From Streptomyces radiopugnans (lineage in GTDB: Bacteria > Actinomycetota > Actinomycetes > Streptomycetales > Streptomycetaceae), in contig NZ_FOET01000001.1 in assembly GCF_900110735.1 (NCBI RefSeq), positions 496,001-560,000 of the forward strand: DNA of 64,000 nt, in the 5' to 3' direction. Positions 51,051 to 58,918 of this stretch are shown one piece after another. A program made the position numbers and the translations under genes. The stretch's first letter is position 1. Each line of letters begins with the position of its first letter. Below the pieces are notes generated by a model. It did not search any database. It was not told where the DNA came from and saw only the letters and a program-made list of their open reading frames with translations.

Positions 51051-51623
51051 CTACTCACGTGAGGAGGCTGCCGAAGCCGACAGCCTGCCCTGCACACGCT
51101 CGACCGCAGCGCCGAGGTAGGGGCGAGCCCTACTGATCGCGGTGTGCACCTCACTGCCCGACTCGTAACGCACCAGGATCTCGTCAATGCGCCGGCCGAA
51201 GTCGAAGCGCTGGCCCGCCGGTCCGGTGGTCATGTCCGAGTAGATCAGGGCGTCCAGGAGCGGCGAGTCCTCCCGCTCGTAGGGTTCGAGCTCGGCGACC
51301 AGGCCCCGCTGCTCGGCCTCGTAGACGGCACCGGAGTGGTGGGCGACCAGGCAGACCAGCCGACGCGGAGCGCCCAGCGATTCGAGGTGGCGGGCACCGT
51401 CGAGCGGATGGAAGCCGGTCTCTCGCAGTTCGGGCGCGTATCCGATGTCGTGCAGCCAGGCCGCGGCGACGAGGAGATCCCGTTCATCCTCGGGCACGGC
51501 CGGAGACGCCTCACGGGCCCGCTCCGCGACCGCTTGAGTGTGCAGCCAGCGGTTCCCGAGCGGGGGCAGCAGCGACCCGGCCAGTTCGGCCGCGCCCTGG
51601 GGCGTATCCAGCGATGACGACAT
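51051..51623 (-). CDS. HD-domain phosphohydrolase
   Basis: A 190-residue protein: RWLHTQAVAERAREA, LLVAAAWLHDIGYAPELRET (the HD pair), LVAHHSGAVYEAEQ and LIYSDMTTGPAGQ (further metal ligands). This is an HD phosphohydrolase for nucleotides or similar substrates. ATG 51623 is preferred; TACCGT on the coding strand ends 6 bases upstream, fitting a leaderless start. HD proteins often accompany Nudix genes on these elements. It is convergent with the Nudix gene (9-bp gap). Confidence 0.85.
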   Translation of the reverse strand: MSSSLDTPQGAAELAGSLLPPLGNRWLHTQAVAERAREASPAVPEDERDLLVAAAWLHDIGYAPELRETGFHPLDGARHLESLGAPRRLVCLVAHHSGAVYEAEQRGLVAELEPYEREDSPLLDALIYSDMTTGPAGQRFDFGRRIDEILVRYESGSEVHTAISRARPYLGAAVERVQGRLSASAASSRE

Positions 51624-52016
51624 GTCCACACGGTAGCCGAGCAGAAGCGCCGACATCAGGGCTCAGGAGCCGAGCAGCGCGGTAAGAGTTTCCCTACTTC
51701 ATCAAGCCGCTTCCGCCGCGCGCGGCGCGGCGTCGCGCGGCCCGGCGGTCCGGGCCGTCGCTCATGTCTTCGCCCCGCTCCGGCCCGGACCGCCGGCCAC
51801 GCGCCGAACGGCGAGGGGCTGGCTGAGGAGAAACCCGCTGTGGCTGGGGCCGGTCGGCTCCACGGCTTTAGGCAGCCACCTTGGGGCGAGCCTCGAAGAT
51901 CGGGGCCCACATCGGGCTATTGCGGGCAGGCCAGGAGCCAGCCCGATTCGCGGGCCAGCGTACGGGCCCCGATCTCTCGCCCCAAGGCAGCTCCCGCCCA
52001 AAGCCGCTCCGCCGAC
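51624..52016. other. 393-bp gap upstream of the HD gene
   Basis: Non-coding, with a G/C-run stretch near 51715-51800. Besides the presumed HD promoter (near 51630) nothing is recognisable. Confidence 0.4.
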
Positions 52017-54836
52017 CTAATTACTGCTGCGACGCCGACGTCGCCTAACTGGCCCTGCTGTGATGAGCCTTCCCAACATCGCTTCGTATGCAGGGAAAAG
52101 AATATTCATCCGATCGGTCACCGAAGCAGGCCGAGTACGTGGCGAGAAGACGCGATCAACGGCACGGTCAATGACGTGATGTGCTTTTAGCACGTCCTCT
52201 GGCGTCGAGAGAGGATCGTAGAGCTCTGCTAGAGAGGCTCCCGAGTGGTTTCGACGTGCAGCAAGAAGGCCCTTACCTGCCTCGATGATTTCAGTTCGTT
52301 GTTTTTGTGTTAGCTGCGGGAGCGGGAAAGTATTGTACACCATGGGCCCCGAAAAGCGTAGATCGCTTTTGATTCTTCCTCCCACCGTACGCAACCATGC
52401 CGTGAACATAGCGGAGGATAGAATGGGAAACACCAAACCGTCTGGGTCCTCAGCGGTGAACAGTGCATCGGAGGCGATTGCGGTAGGCTCCACAAAAGCC
52501 ACCGTGAACCACTCGCGATTCTGAGATACATGCCTCGGAATAGCGATGTACGGGACGGACGGTTGCGGAGTTCGGAAGAATCTCCACGGCTTTGATGCCA
52601 TCTTCTTCGTGTCGGCGGCTGAGCTATCCAGCCGGAATTTTCTTACTGCTTCAAGTCGCTCACGAAGCCACGTAGACTTGGCCACGGCCTCAGGGTCGGG
52701 AGCCTCCATCCAGATGCAATATCGGCGCTTGCCGTATATTAGCTCACGCGCGCCGACGTAAGGACGGATGTAGCTATGAGCTGCATCCCCGTCCGGTGGC
52801 AACTGCTCTTCTTTCTCAATAATCAAGTTCCCGTCGTCGCTGGGCTTGTTGCCGTACTGAATGGGCGGGAGAGACGGGGAGATTGGCGTTGTAGCTGACT
52901 CAACAAGAACGTCTGGAGCGTCCAACAAGTACGGGTTGACGTGACTCACGTGCTGAATCTGCGGCTCACCCTTTATGTCAGGGTAGTCAAAGATTAGCCG
53001 TCGCGTTTGCCGCTCATTCGTAGAGAACCCTACGATGATGACATGAACAATGGCTTTTCCTTTAGCTTCAGAGGTCCAGGCAAAAGTGCGATGAGCGAAA
53101 TCGATCTTGATGCCCTTATCGAGCATGGTCCGCCAGACCCTTGCAACTTGTTCGCCCTGAGTTACAGAGTTGGTGGAAACGAAAGCTGCCCCGGCGCCTC
53201 CCTTGGCGAGATAATCAGCAGCCAGTCGGTACCAACCGGTCACGTAGTCAAGCCAACGTGCGTATGACGCTCCCCAGACGTGCTGCATGTCACCCGTCTG
53301 ATCTGCGGCGCGCGTCTTCTGTCCTGCGAAAGGCGGGTTCCCGAAGAGGTAGTCACACTGATCCGCCGGCAACAACTCTTCCCAGCTGTCGCGCAACGCG
53401 TTACCGATATGAATGTTGGGGACCGCAGGAATCGGGAACCGCATGTAGTGTTCGCCGAACTCTACCGAAACTCGGCGGTTTTCCAAGTGGTCCATAAGGT
53501 ACAGAGCGGTTCGCGCAATGCGAGCAGGGAACTCTTCTAGCTCCATGCCATAGAAATGGTCGACCGTCACCTTACATAGGAGATCCAGGCTCATTGCGCG
53601 CTGCCCGGCCGTTGTGTCCTTTTCTTTCTCGGCAATCCTACGGAGGCATTCTGTCTCCAGGCTACGGATTTCTCGGTATGCGATGACTAGGAAGTTGCCG
53701 CATCCGCATGCAGGGTCGAAGAATTTAAGATTGGCCAGCTTTCCGTGAAAGGCGCGTAGCTTCGGTAGGCTGGTTGCGGAAGCCAGTTCACTCTCTAGAT
53801 CGTCAAGGAACAACGGGCGAATCGTTCGCAGAATGTCGCGTTCAGAAGTGTAGTGTGCGCCCAGTTTTCGACGCTCACGACTCGTCATGACGTTTTGGAA
53901 AAGTGAACCAAAGATGGCAGGGGAAATCACAGACCAATTAAAAGCGCATGCGGCTAGCAGAGTGCGCCTCACCTCTGCATTGCCCGAAACAGGCCAAAGA
54001 TCGTTGGCGAAAAGGTCGCCATTGATGTACGTAAACTGGGAAAGGTCCTCGTCTAGGCTTTGAGGACGCCGCTCCTTCGGAGTGTTGAGGACGCGGTAAA
54101 CGCGTGCTATTACGTCGCCTAGGTCATGCCCGTCCGGTGCTGTATGCAGGGCCAAATAGCTATGGAAAGCGCCGCGATCCCATACACCTGCATCGTCCGC
54201 GAACAAGCAGAAAAGAAGGCGGGTAATCCATTCGCGTGCATCGCCAGCAGGATATCCCGAAGATATTAGAGCGTCGTAGACTTCGGCGAGTAGTTCCGTT
54301 GCTGCGAGGTTTGCTACGACCTCATCACCGAGATCCTGGTGTTCTGCCTGATATCCTGCCAACCACCAAAAAACGTGCAGGTTGTCGACAAGCTCATCGA
54401 GGGTGAAAAAACCGGATGCACCAGTCTCTAGGTTATTCCATCGGAAGTTTTCGAAGTCCGAAACGACAAGAAGCCATGGATGTTCGGCAGGAGGAAGTGA
54501 CGGGAGGTAGTCGATGAGCTGATCCATTGCTTCATCGAGTGACTTCCCAGTTGACTTATGCTCAACGCCCATTTGGCCAGGAAGCAGCAAGTCCAGCCAG
54601 CCCGACCGTCCTGTTGAAGACCTCTTCGCAAGAGCTTCATAAACAGCAACCTGGCGACGCTCTACACCGAAGATGCGGAAAAATTCGTTCCAGAAGGTCT
54701 GTTTCTCTGCTTGCTCGGAAGTGACCCCGGCCCACGCCCGTGCAAACCGCCGGGCTCTACGCCGGATCTCTGCCTTCTCAAGGGTCACAATGGCGTTAGG
54801 GCCCTGCACCGGGCGCTTCTGTGCAGTGTTGGTCAC
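52017..54836 (-). CDS. MmeI-like type IIL restriction-methylation enzyme
   Basis: A 939-residue single-chain enzyme. N-terminal PD-ExK nuclease: Asp82 (GWLDLLL), Glu92 and Lys94 (VEHKS). A helical linker runs to about 320. The gamma-class adenine-N6 methyltransferase has GAHYTSERDI (326-335), motif I DPACGCG at 374-380 and motif IV NPPF at 500-503. About 640-850 is the target recognition domain and the end is the MmeI C-domain. Such enzymes cut about 20 bp from the site and protect the host by one-strand methylation, without a separate methylase gene. GC is visibly lower than around it: recent cargo. BREX PglX is a less likely alternative. Confidence 0.88.
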   Translation of the reverse strand: MTNTAQKRPVQGPNAIVTLEKAEIRRRARRFARAWAGVTSEQAEKQTFWNEFFRIFGVERRQVAVYEALAKRSSTGRSGWLDLLLPGQMGVEHKSTGKSLDEAMDQLIDYLPSLPPAEHPWLLVVSDFENFRWNNLETGASGFFTLDELVDNLHVFWWLAGYQAEHQDLGDEVVANLAATELLAEVYDALISSGYPAGDAREWITRLLFCLFADDAGVWDRGAFHSYLALHTAPDGHDLGDVIARVYRVLNTPKERRPQSLDEDLSQFTYINGDLFANDLWPVSGNAEVRRTLLAACAFNWSVISPAIFGSLFQNVMTSRERRKLGAHYTSERDILRTIRPLFLDDLESELASATSLPKLRAFHGKLANLKFFDPACGCGNFLVIAYREIRSLETECLRRIAEKEKDTTAGQRAMSLDLLCKVTVDHFYGMELEEFPARIARTALYLMDHLENRRVSVEFGEHYMRFPIPAVPNIHIGNALRDSWEELLPADQCDYLFGNPPFAGQKTRAADQTGDMQHVWGASYARWLDYVTGWYRLAADYLAKGGAGAAFVSTNSVTQGEQVARVWRTMLDKGIKIDFAHRTFAWTSEAKGKAIVHVIIVGFSTNERQTRRLIFDYPDIKGEPQIQHVSHVNPYLLDAPDVLVESATTPISPSLPPIQYGNKPSDDGNLIIEKEEQLPPDGDAAHSYIRPYVGARELIYGKRRYCIWMEAPDPEAVAKSTWLRERLEAVRKFRLDSSAADTKKMASKPWRFFRTPQPSVPYIAIPRHVSQNREWFTVAFVEPTAIASDALFTAEDPDGLVFPILSSAMFTAWLRTVGGRIKSDLRFSGPMVYNTFPLPQLTQKQRTEIIEAGKGLLAARRNHSGASLAELYDPLSTPEDVLKAHHVIDRAVDRVFSPRTRPASVTDRMNILFPAYEAMLGRLITAGPVRRRRRRSSN

Positions 54837-55179
54837 AAACGCACCTTAGCTGTATGCCAGCTCCTGTCGCAGCAGGATCGGCCAGTGAAGACGACGCCCG
54901 GCGTTCCAAGCAGTCCATCCAGACGGCGATCCGTCCCTGACACACGGCTACGACTTGGTCAGCGATCAGCAGACAGTTGCCATCGTGAGAGCTCAGCAGT
55001 GTGCAGCAGGGCAACGCCGCCGTAGGCTGCGGCGACTGGCAACGCGCCGACGTTCCGCGAAGTGACATCAGCAGATGACATCAACGTCCCCGGACAGCAG
55101 TGGAACGGGGCAGCCGCAGGAGGACCAGGAGTCGTCAGGGGTACGAGAGCCGAGCAGGCTGCGTAGTCCGGTGATCGAA
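54837..55179. other. 343-bp right end of the element
   Basis: No gene. It holds the upstream region of the restriction gene and, at 55063-55086, the arm-site pair. A short inverted repeat (GCAACGCCGCC...GGCTGCGGCGAC) near 55012-55040 is weak. Confidence 0.45.
55063..55086. repeat. Candidate integrase/Xis arm sites, right end
   Basis: TGACATCA, five bases, then TGACATCAACG, matching 42757-42780 in sequence, spacing and orientation. It is 93 bp inside the element from the att core. Confidence 0.6.
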
Positions 55180-55225
55180 CTTACAAGGCAGATGTCGGCG
55201 GTTCGAACCCGTCTGCGCCCACCAG
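55180..55225 (+). repeat. attR, 46-bp core repeat (tRNA-Val 3' half)
   Basis: Exact copy of 42675-42720. Only the tRNA 3' half is present, so it is not a second tRNA gene. Confidence 0.95.
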
Positions 55226-55232
55226 GGAAAAA

Positions 55233-55256
55233 CCCCCGGCCCATCAGGGCCGGGGG
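55233..55256 (+). terminator. Original host tRNA terminator, now beyond attR
   Basis: CCCCCGGCCC (55233-55242) pairs with GGGCCGGGGG (55247-55256) around ATCA, followed by GCTT. Confidence 0.75.
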
Positions 55257-55391
55257 GCTTCCGCATCACCGTCCGGCACCGGTGGCCGTGGTGGGGCCGC
55301 CGCACGGCTACCGGCCCCCGTCCATCTCGTCCGCCAGAGCCCGCAGGCCCGCGGACGGCCGGAGCTCATGGCCATCGCCTCCAGGGCGACT

Positions 55392-55805
55392 TCACGCCCG
55401 TTCCGTTCCCGCCTCGTCGTTACGGACGGAACCGGGGTCGTGGGCGCCGAGGAGTGTGCCCGCCAGGACGAACAAGACCAGGACCGGTACGGGCATGAGC
55501 CCACCCGGACGGTCGACGTCGTCGATGTACATCGAGGAGACGCCGATCCACAGCGGTGTGCCGAGGAGAATCTGGGGCCAGGTGCGCCGTTCGCCGAGGA
55601 CGCGCATCCCGATCCACAGCACCAGGGGCATGACCATCCACGTGGCGAGGACGGTGGCACCGAATTCGAGCAAACCGGACCAGTCGTCCGGATGGTCCGG
55701 TTCCTGCCCGCGGGCCCACGCGAACCCGGCACTCATCGTGAGGTGGCAGGCCACTGTGGCGATGGCCGTGACCACGGCTGCTTTCAGGGCGCGTGCGTAA
55801 TTCAC
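55392..55805 (-). CDS. Hypothetical membrane protein
   Basis: A 137-residue protein from GTG 55805 with GGAG 6 bases upstream; the longer frame lacks a ribosome site. About four hydrophobic segments: LKAAVVTAIATVACHLTMSA, LEFGATVLATWMVMPLVLWI, WPQILLGTPLWIGVSS and VPVLVLFVLAGTLLGA. There is a short acidic end. No family recognised; the function is unknown. Confidence 0.65.
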   Translation of the reverse strand: MNYARALKAAVVTAIATVACHLTMSAGFAWARGQEPDHPDDWSGLLEFGATVLATWMVMPLVLWIGMRVLGERRTWPQILLGTPLWIGVSSMYIDDVDRPGGLMPVPVLVLFVLAGTLLGAHDPGSVRNDEAGTERA

Positions 55806-56006
55806 GATCGCTCCAAGGCGAGAGAGCGGGCTCCAGCGTTGCCGCTGCCCGATGGAGGCTCGCTTTGCGGGTTCCACGGCCGGGCCGAGCCGTGGTGATC
55901 GTAGGGTTCGGCCGGGGACGCGCTCCAGAGCGCTGGCGTGGATCCCGGGCCCGAGACCTTCGGACGGAAGGCATACGCCGACGGCTGGACGCCGCCGCTC
56001 GCGCCC

Positions 56007-56567
56007 TCACGTCAGCTCCCGCTCCCGCAGAAGTCCCCGGAGGTCGAGATCACGACGCTCGGAGGGAGCGGTACCGTCGACCAGGACGGCCGCCCCCACC
56101 CAGGTGGCGCCCGAGTCCTCCACCAGACGGCGTGCGGTCCGGGCGGTGGCAGAGGTGTCCGCCCAGTCGTCCACGAAGAGCACCCGGTGCGCGGAGCACA
56201 GCCGACGGCGCCGTATGCCCCACTCGACGGTACGGCTCAAGTAGTCCGGTGGCGTGCTGCGCAGCAAGACCTGGTCCCCCAGTTCCGCCTCGCTCAGCCC
56301 CCTGCGCATCTCGACGAAGCCCGCACCCAGGGAGACCGCCACCAGAGGCCCGAGGAGAAACCCCGTGGCCTCGGGTGCGAGTACGGTCGTGATCCGGTCC
56401 CGGGAGGAACACAAGTCGGCGAGCGCGGGCCCCAGTTCGCCCATGATGGACGCGTCGGCCCACCACTGGGAAACATCCGCCCGGCCCTCCTCGCCCCGCC
56501 AGGCGAACGCCTCTCGGAGACGGTGTCGGAGATCATGGTGCTTGTGCCGCTTGCCCACGAGCGGCAT
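56007..56567 (-). CDS. Phosphoribosyltransferase-like protein
   Basis: A 186-residue protein from ATG 56567. The PRPP-binding motif is RVLFVDDWADTSATAR, preceded by VLAPEATGFLLGPLVAVSLG, the adenine/xanthine PRTase arrangement. It would transfer phosphoribose to a base or act as a regulator. A longer frame exists upstream but is Arg/Pro-rich shadow. It is divergent from the immunity-like gene at 56711. The natural substrate is not evident. Confidence 0.78.
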   Translation of the reverse strand: MPLVGKRHKHHDLRHRLREAFAWRGEEGRADVSQWWADASIMGELGPALADLCSSRDRITTVLAPEATGFLLGPLVAVSLGAGFVEMRRGLSEAELGDQVLLRSTPPDYLSRTVEWGIRRRRLCSAHRVLFVDDWADTSATARTARRLVEDSGATWVGAAVLVDGTAPSERRDLDLRGLLRERELT

Positions 56568-56710
56568 GGTCCCACCATCCCGGCAGCGATACGGGAGGAG
56601 AAGCCGGGCGGGCTGAGCGTCCGTCCGTCCGCCGCGCGGACGCGGACCGATCACGGCCTGGCGGGCAGGGCGGGGCCCCGCAAAGTCCCACATCGGACAG
56701 AGGAGCGCAT

Positions 56711-56959
56711 ATGACCGGTCGCGGCATGACCCGCGAGGAGGCACTTCTCCTGGTGCGGCGTCTGCTGGAGGGCGACTACGCCGACGACTCCGAGGGCGAT
56801 GCGCTGGTGGACGAGCTCGAACGCGGCCTGGCCTGCCCCCGCGTCGGCGACTACCTCTACTGCGACCGGGGACCCGAGGTCACCGCCGACGAGGTGGTCG
56901 ATCGAGCCCTGGCATACAGGCAGACCCCCGGCGACGGTCATCCGGCAGGACGCGCCTGA
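56711..56959 (+). CDS. Colicin-E/pyocin-type immunity-like protein
   Basis: An 82-residue acidic protein; ATG 56711 has AGAGGAG 6 bases upstream. The four-helix Im-protein layout is visible: TREEALLLVRRLLEGDY, DSEGDALVDELERGL, PRVGDYLYC, ELTAEE-like TADEVVDRALAYRQ. Im proteins bind DNase or tRNase colicins with high affinity. No nuclease bacteriocin gene is adjacent, so it looks like an orphan immunity gene protecting against neighbours. Family call is by pattern; moderately sure. Confidence 0.7.
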   Translation: MTGRGMTREEALLLVRRLLEGDYADDSEGDALVDELERGLACPRVGDYLYCDRGPEVTADEVVDRALAYRQTPGDGHPAGRA

Positions 56960-57065
56960 ACGCGCCCGACCGCAGCGCCGAGGTGGGGATGCGCCTCGCT
57001 GATCGTGGTGTGCGTACCGCCGCCCGGATCGGGGCGGACCGGGATCCCCCGTCTGCGGGGCCCGG

Positions 57066-57689
57066 TCACCGCAGCGGTGTGAAGTCCCAGGACAGCCTGT
57101 GTTCTTCGTCCACCACGGGTGTGTGGCCGTCAAAGGGCTCGCCGGTCTCGAGAGACGTGGCGATCCGCTCCATGAGTACCGGCAGGGACGTCCACATCTC
57201 GTGCGACCCGCGCATGACGCCTTCCACGGCCTCGACTTCGTGGACGCGCCCCCGGTCGATCTCGGGACGGTGGTCCAGTACGAGGCAGCCCCCGCTGATG
57301 TCCCGCGCGATGGGGATCAACTGCGGATGTCCGTACAGGGCGCTGCTGATCCCGGTCTTCATGAAGTGGTAGTCCGCCTCCTCCTCTCCCTCCTCATCCG
57401 CCGCACGCTTGTCGTAGAAGCCGGTGAGGAGTCTCCACTCGGCCGCTGTCTCGCGTGCGCTCAACGGCCTGTAGGACCCCGGCAGCAGCCAGGACCGCCG
57501 GTCGAGGAGGCCGTCGTGCCGCAGCAGCGACTGCACCAGGGGCCTCAGCAGCGGCCGGCCGACGAGGCGTTCGACTTCGGCGATGTCCGCCGGATCCGCG
57601 GGCGGCGCCAGCGCGGCGCGGGTCGCCGGGGCGTGCCCGGCCAGCCATTCCTCGATTCGCGTCCACGACTCACTGATCGGTGCGGCCAT
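57066..57689 (-). CDS. SMI1/KNR4-family protein
   Basis: A 207-residue protein: SWTRIEEWLAGHAPATRAAL at the start, then PADPADIAEVERLVGRPL, and YGHPQLIPIARDISGGCLVL with HRPEIDRGRVHEVE, the SMI1/KNR4 (SUKH) pattern. SUKH proteins often act as immunity proteins against nuclease toxins. Together with the Im-like gene 100 bp away this suggests a small immunity cluster, although no toxin gene is present. ATG 57689 is the start. Confidence 0.8.
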   Translation of the reverse strand: MAAPISESWTRIEEWLAGHAPATRAALAPPADPADIAEVERLVGRPLLRPLVQSLLRHDGLLDRRSWLLPGSYRPLSARETAAEWRLLTGFYDKRAADEEGEEEADYHFMKTGISSALYGHPQLIPIARDISGGCLVLDHRPEIDRGRVHEVEAVEGVMRGSHEMWTSLPVLMERIATSLETGEPFDGHTPVVDEEHRLSWDFTPLR

Positions 57690-57863
57690 GGCACGGCATC
57701 CTGCCACCCGGCGCTGACAGCCTCACGAGAACAGCCGGACGGTGGCCGTGATTTCGACGCGTACGGCCCGGGGCCGGCCCCGGGCCGTACGAGGGAACTC
57801 GGCGACGGCAGGCGGTGCGTCACAGCCTGCCGTCAACGGCCGTGGCCGGCCGCGCTCGCCCGG

Positions 57864-58238
57864 CTACAGGTACGGCCGGGTGATCAGCTCGATCGCGTGG
57901 CCGGAGGGATCCTTGAAGTACACGCCGCGACCGCCGTGCCCGGTGTTGGTCTCGCCCGGGCGCCGCATCTGCGGATCGGCCCAGTGCTCGACACCGCGCT
58001 CGCACAGCCGTCGGTACGCCCGGTCGAACAGGTCGTCGTCGACCAGGAACGCATAGTGCTGCATCTGGATCTCCACCGGCGGCTCGGCGAACTGCAGCAG
58101 CACGCCGTCGGTGAGCTGGATGTTGGTGAACACGCCCCAGGACGGTGCTTCCGGAAGTTCCAGGAGCTCCCGGAAGAACCGGGCCGACTCCTCGCGGTCC
58201 CTGGCGGCGATGATGGTGTGGTTGAACGTGACTGTCAT
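57864..58238 (-). CDS. VOC (glyoxalase/dioxygenase-fold) protein
   Basis: A 124-residue protein with two beta-alpha-beta-beta-beta modules: VTFNHTIIAARDREESARFF (metal His in FNHT), VLLQFAEPPVEIQMQHYAFL, GVYFKDPSGHAIELITRPYL (metal Glu near the end). It may be a lyase, dioxygenase or resistance-type binding protein; the family is too broad to say more. ATG 58238; no operon partner. Confidence 0.85.
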   Translation of the reverse strand: MTVTFNHTIIAARDREESARFFRELLELPEAPSWGVFTNIQLTDGVLLQFAEPPVEIQMQHYAFLVDDDLFDRAYRRLCERGVEHWADPQMRRPGETNTGHGGRGVYFKDPSGHAIELITRPYL

Positions 58239-58503
58239 TCGGCTGACCTCACTGTCGCTCGGCACGGAGAGATGGACTCGCGGTGCACGGGCGCGGGGAG
58301 GTCCGCGTGCCGGACCGTGGGGGTGCCTTCCGCGCCCCCGCCGTGCGGTCAGCCCTCCACCGGATAGCCGATCCGTGTGTGGCGTGGCGCCGGTCCGGTG
58401 TTCACGTCCGGCGACGTTACCCGGTCCCGCCGACTGCGCCAACAGGGCGCGAGAGTGGTCCGCTCTCGGATTGCGGCGACCGCCTTCAGGAGGCGGCCGG
58501 GGG

Positions 58504-58833
58504 TCACAGGCACTCGCACGAAGCCCCGTAGAGGACCAGGACGACGAGGGCGAACGCGGCGACGGCCACCGTGGCGAGACGTCCGCGCCGGGCGGGCTTC
58601 CCTGACCGGAAGGCCTCCCGCGCGCCGTAGCCGACGAGGAGCAGGAAGCCGCCGAGCGAGCCGCCCGCGACGAAGGGGCTGATCCTCCAGCCCGCCAGGA
58701 ACACGGCGACCCCCGCTGCGAGGATGAGGCAGGCGACTACGGCGAGCGCCGCCTCGAGCAGCATCTCGGCGACGCTTTCGGCCACGTGCTCGCCCGTCTT
58801 CCTGGCCGCGCGTGCGACGCGTCCTCCCGCCAT
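58504..58833 (-). CDS. Hypothetical membrane protein
   Basis: A 109-residue protein from ATG 58833. An amphipathic basic start (VARAARKTGEHVAESVAEML) is followed by hydrophobic segments LEAALAVVACLILAAGVAVF, VAGGSLGGFLLLVGYGAREA and LATVAVAAFALVVLVLYGAS. It ends CECL. No family is recognised. It lies 85 bp after the two-domain hydrolase gene on the same strand. Confidence 0.65.
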   Translation of the reverse strand: MAGGRVARAARKTGEHVAESVAEMLLEAALAVVACLILAAGVAVFLAGWRISPFVAGGSLGGFLLLVGYGAREAFRSGKPARRGRLATVAVAAFALVVLVLYGASCECL

Positions 58834-58918
58834 GTGACCGCACCCCTCCCGCTCGGAACGAGAACCCCGTACGGGAGGGACTGCCGGTGGCGAGCCGGGG
58901 GTTCCCGCCACGGGCGGG

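Larger units (their letters stand above)
42675..55225. mobile_element. Integrative conjugative element of pSAM2/AICE type, 12.55 kb
   Basis: Bounded by the 46-bp direct repeat at 42675-42720 and 55180-55225 in the 3' half of tRNA-Val. It encodes int, xis, a RepSA-like initiator, Spd proteins, TraB-type translocase, the SCO3933-like and XRE-PLD regulators, and a Nudix protein, all characteristic of actinomycete integrative conjugative elements that replicate by rolling circle and transfer double-stranded DNA. Int, xis, rep and the following small gene overlap by ATGA, so they form one coupled minus-strand operon. Cargo on the right: HD hydrolase and an MmeI-like restriction enzyme. Confidence 0.93.

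Noticed and set aside
52017..54836. BREX PglX methyltransferase
   Set aside because: An N-terminal D...ExK nuclease and MmeI-like domain order are present, and no pglW, pglZ or brx genes are nearby. Type IIL fits better.
55180..55219. Second tRNA-Val gene
   Set aside because: Only the 3' half is present; the acceptor 5' strand and D-arm are missing. It is the attR repeat.
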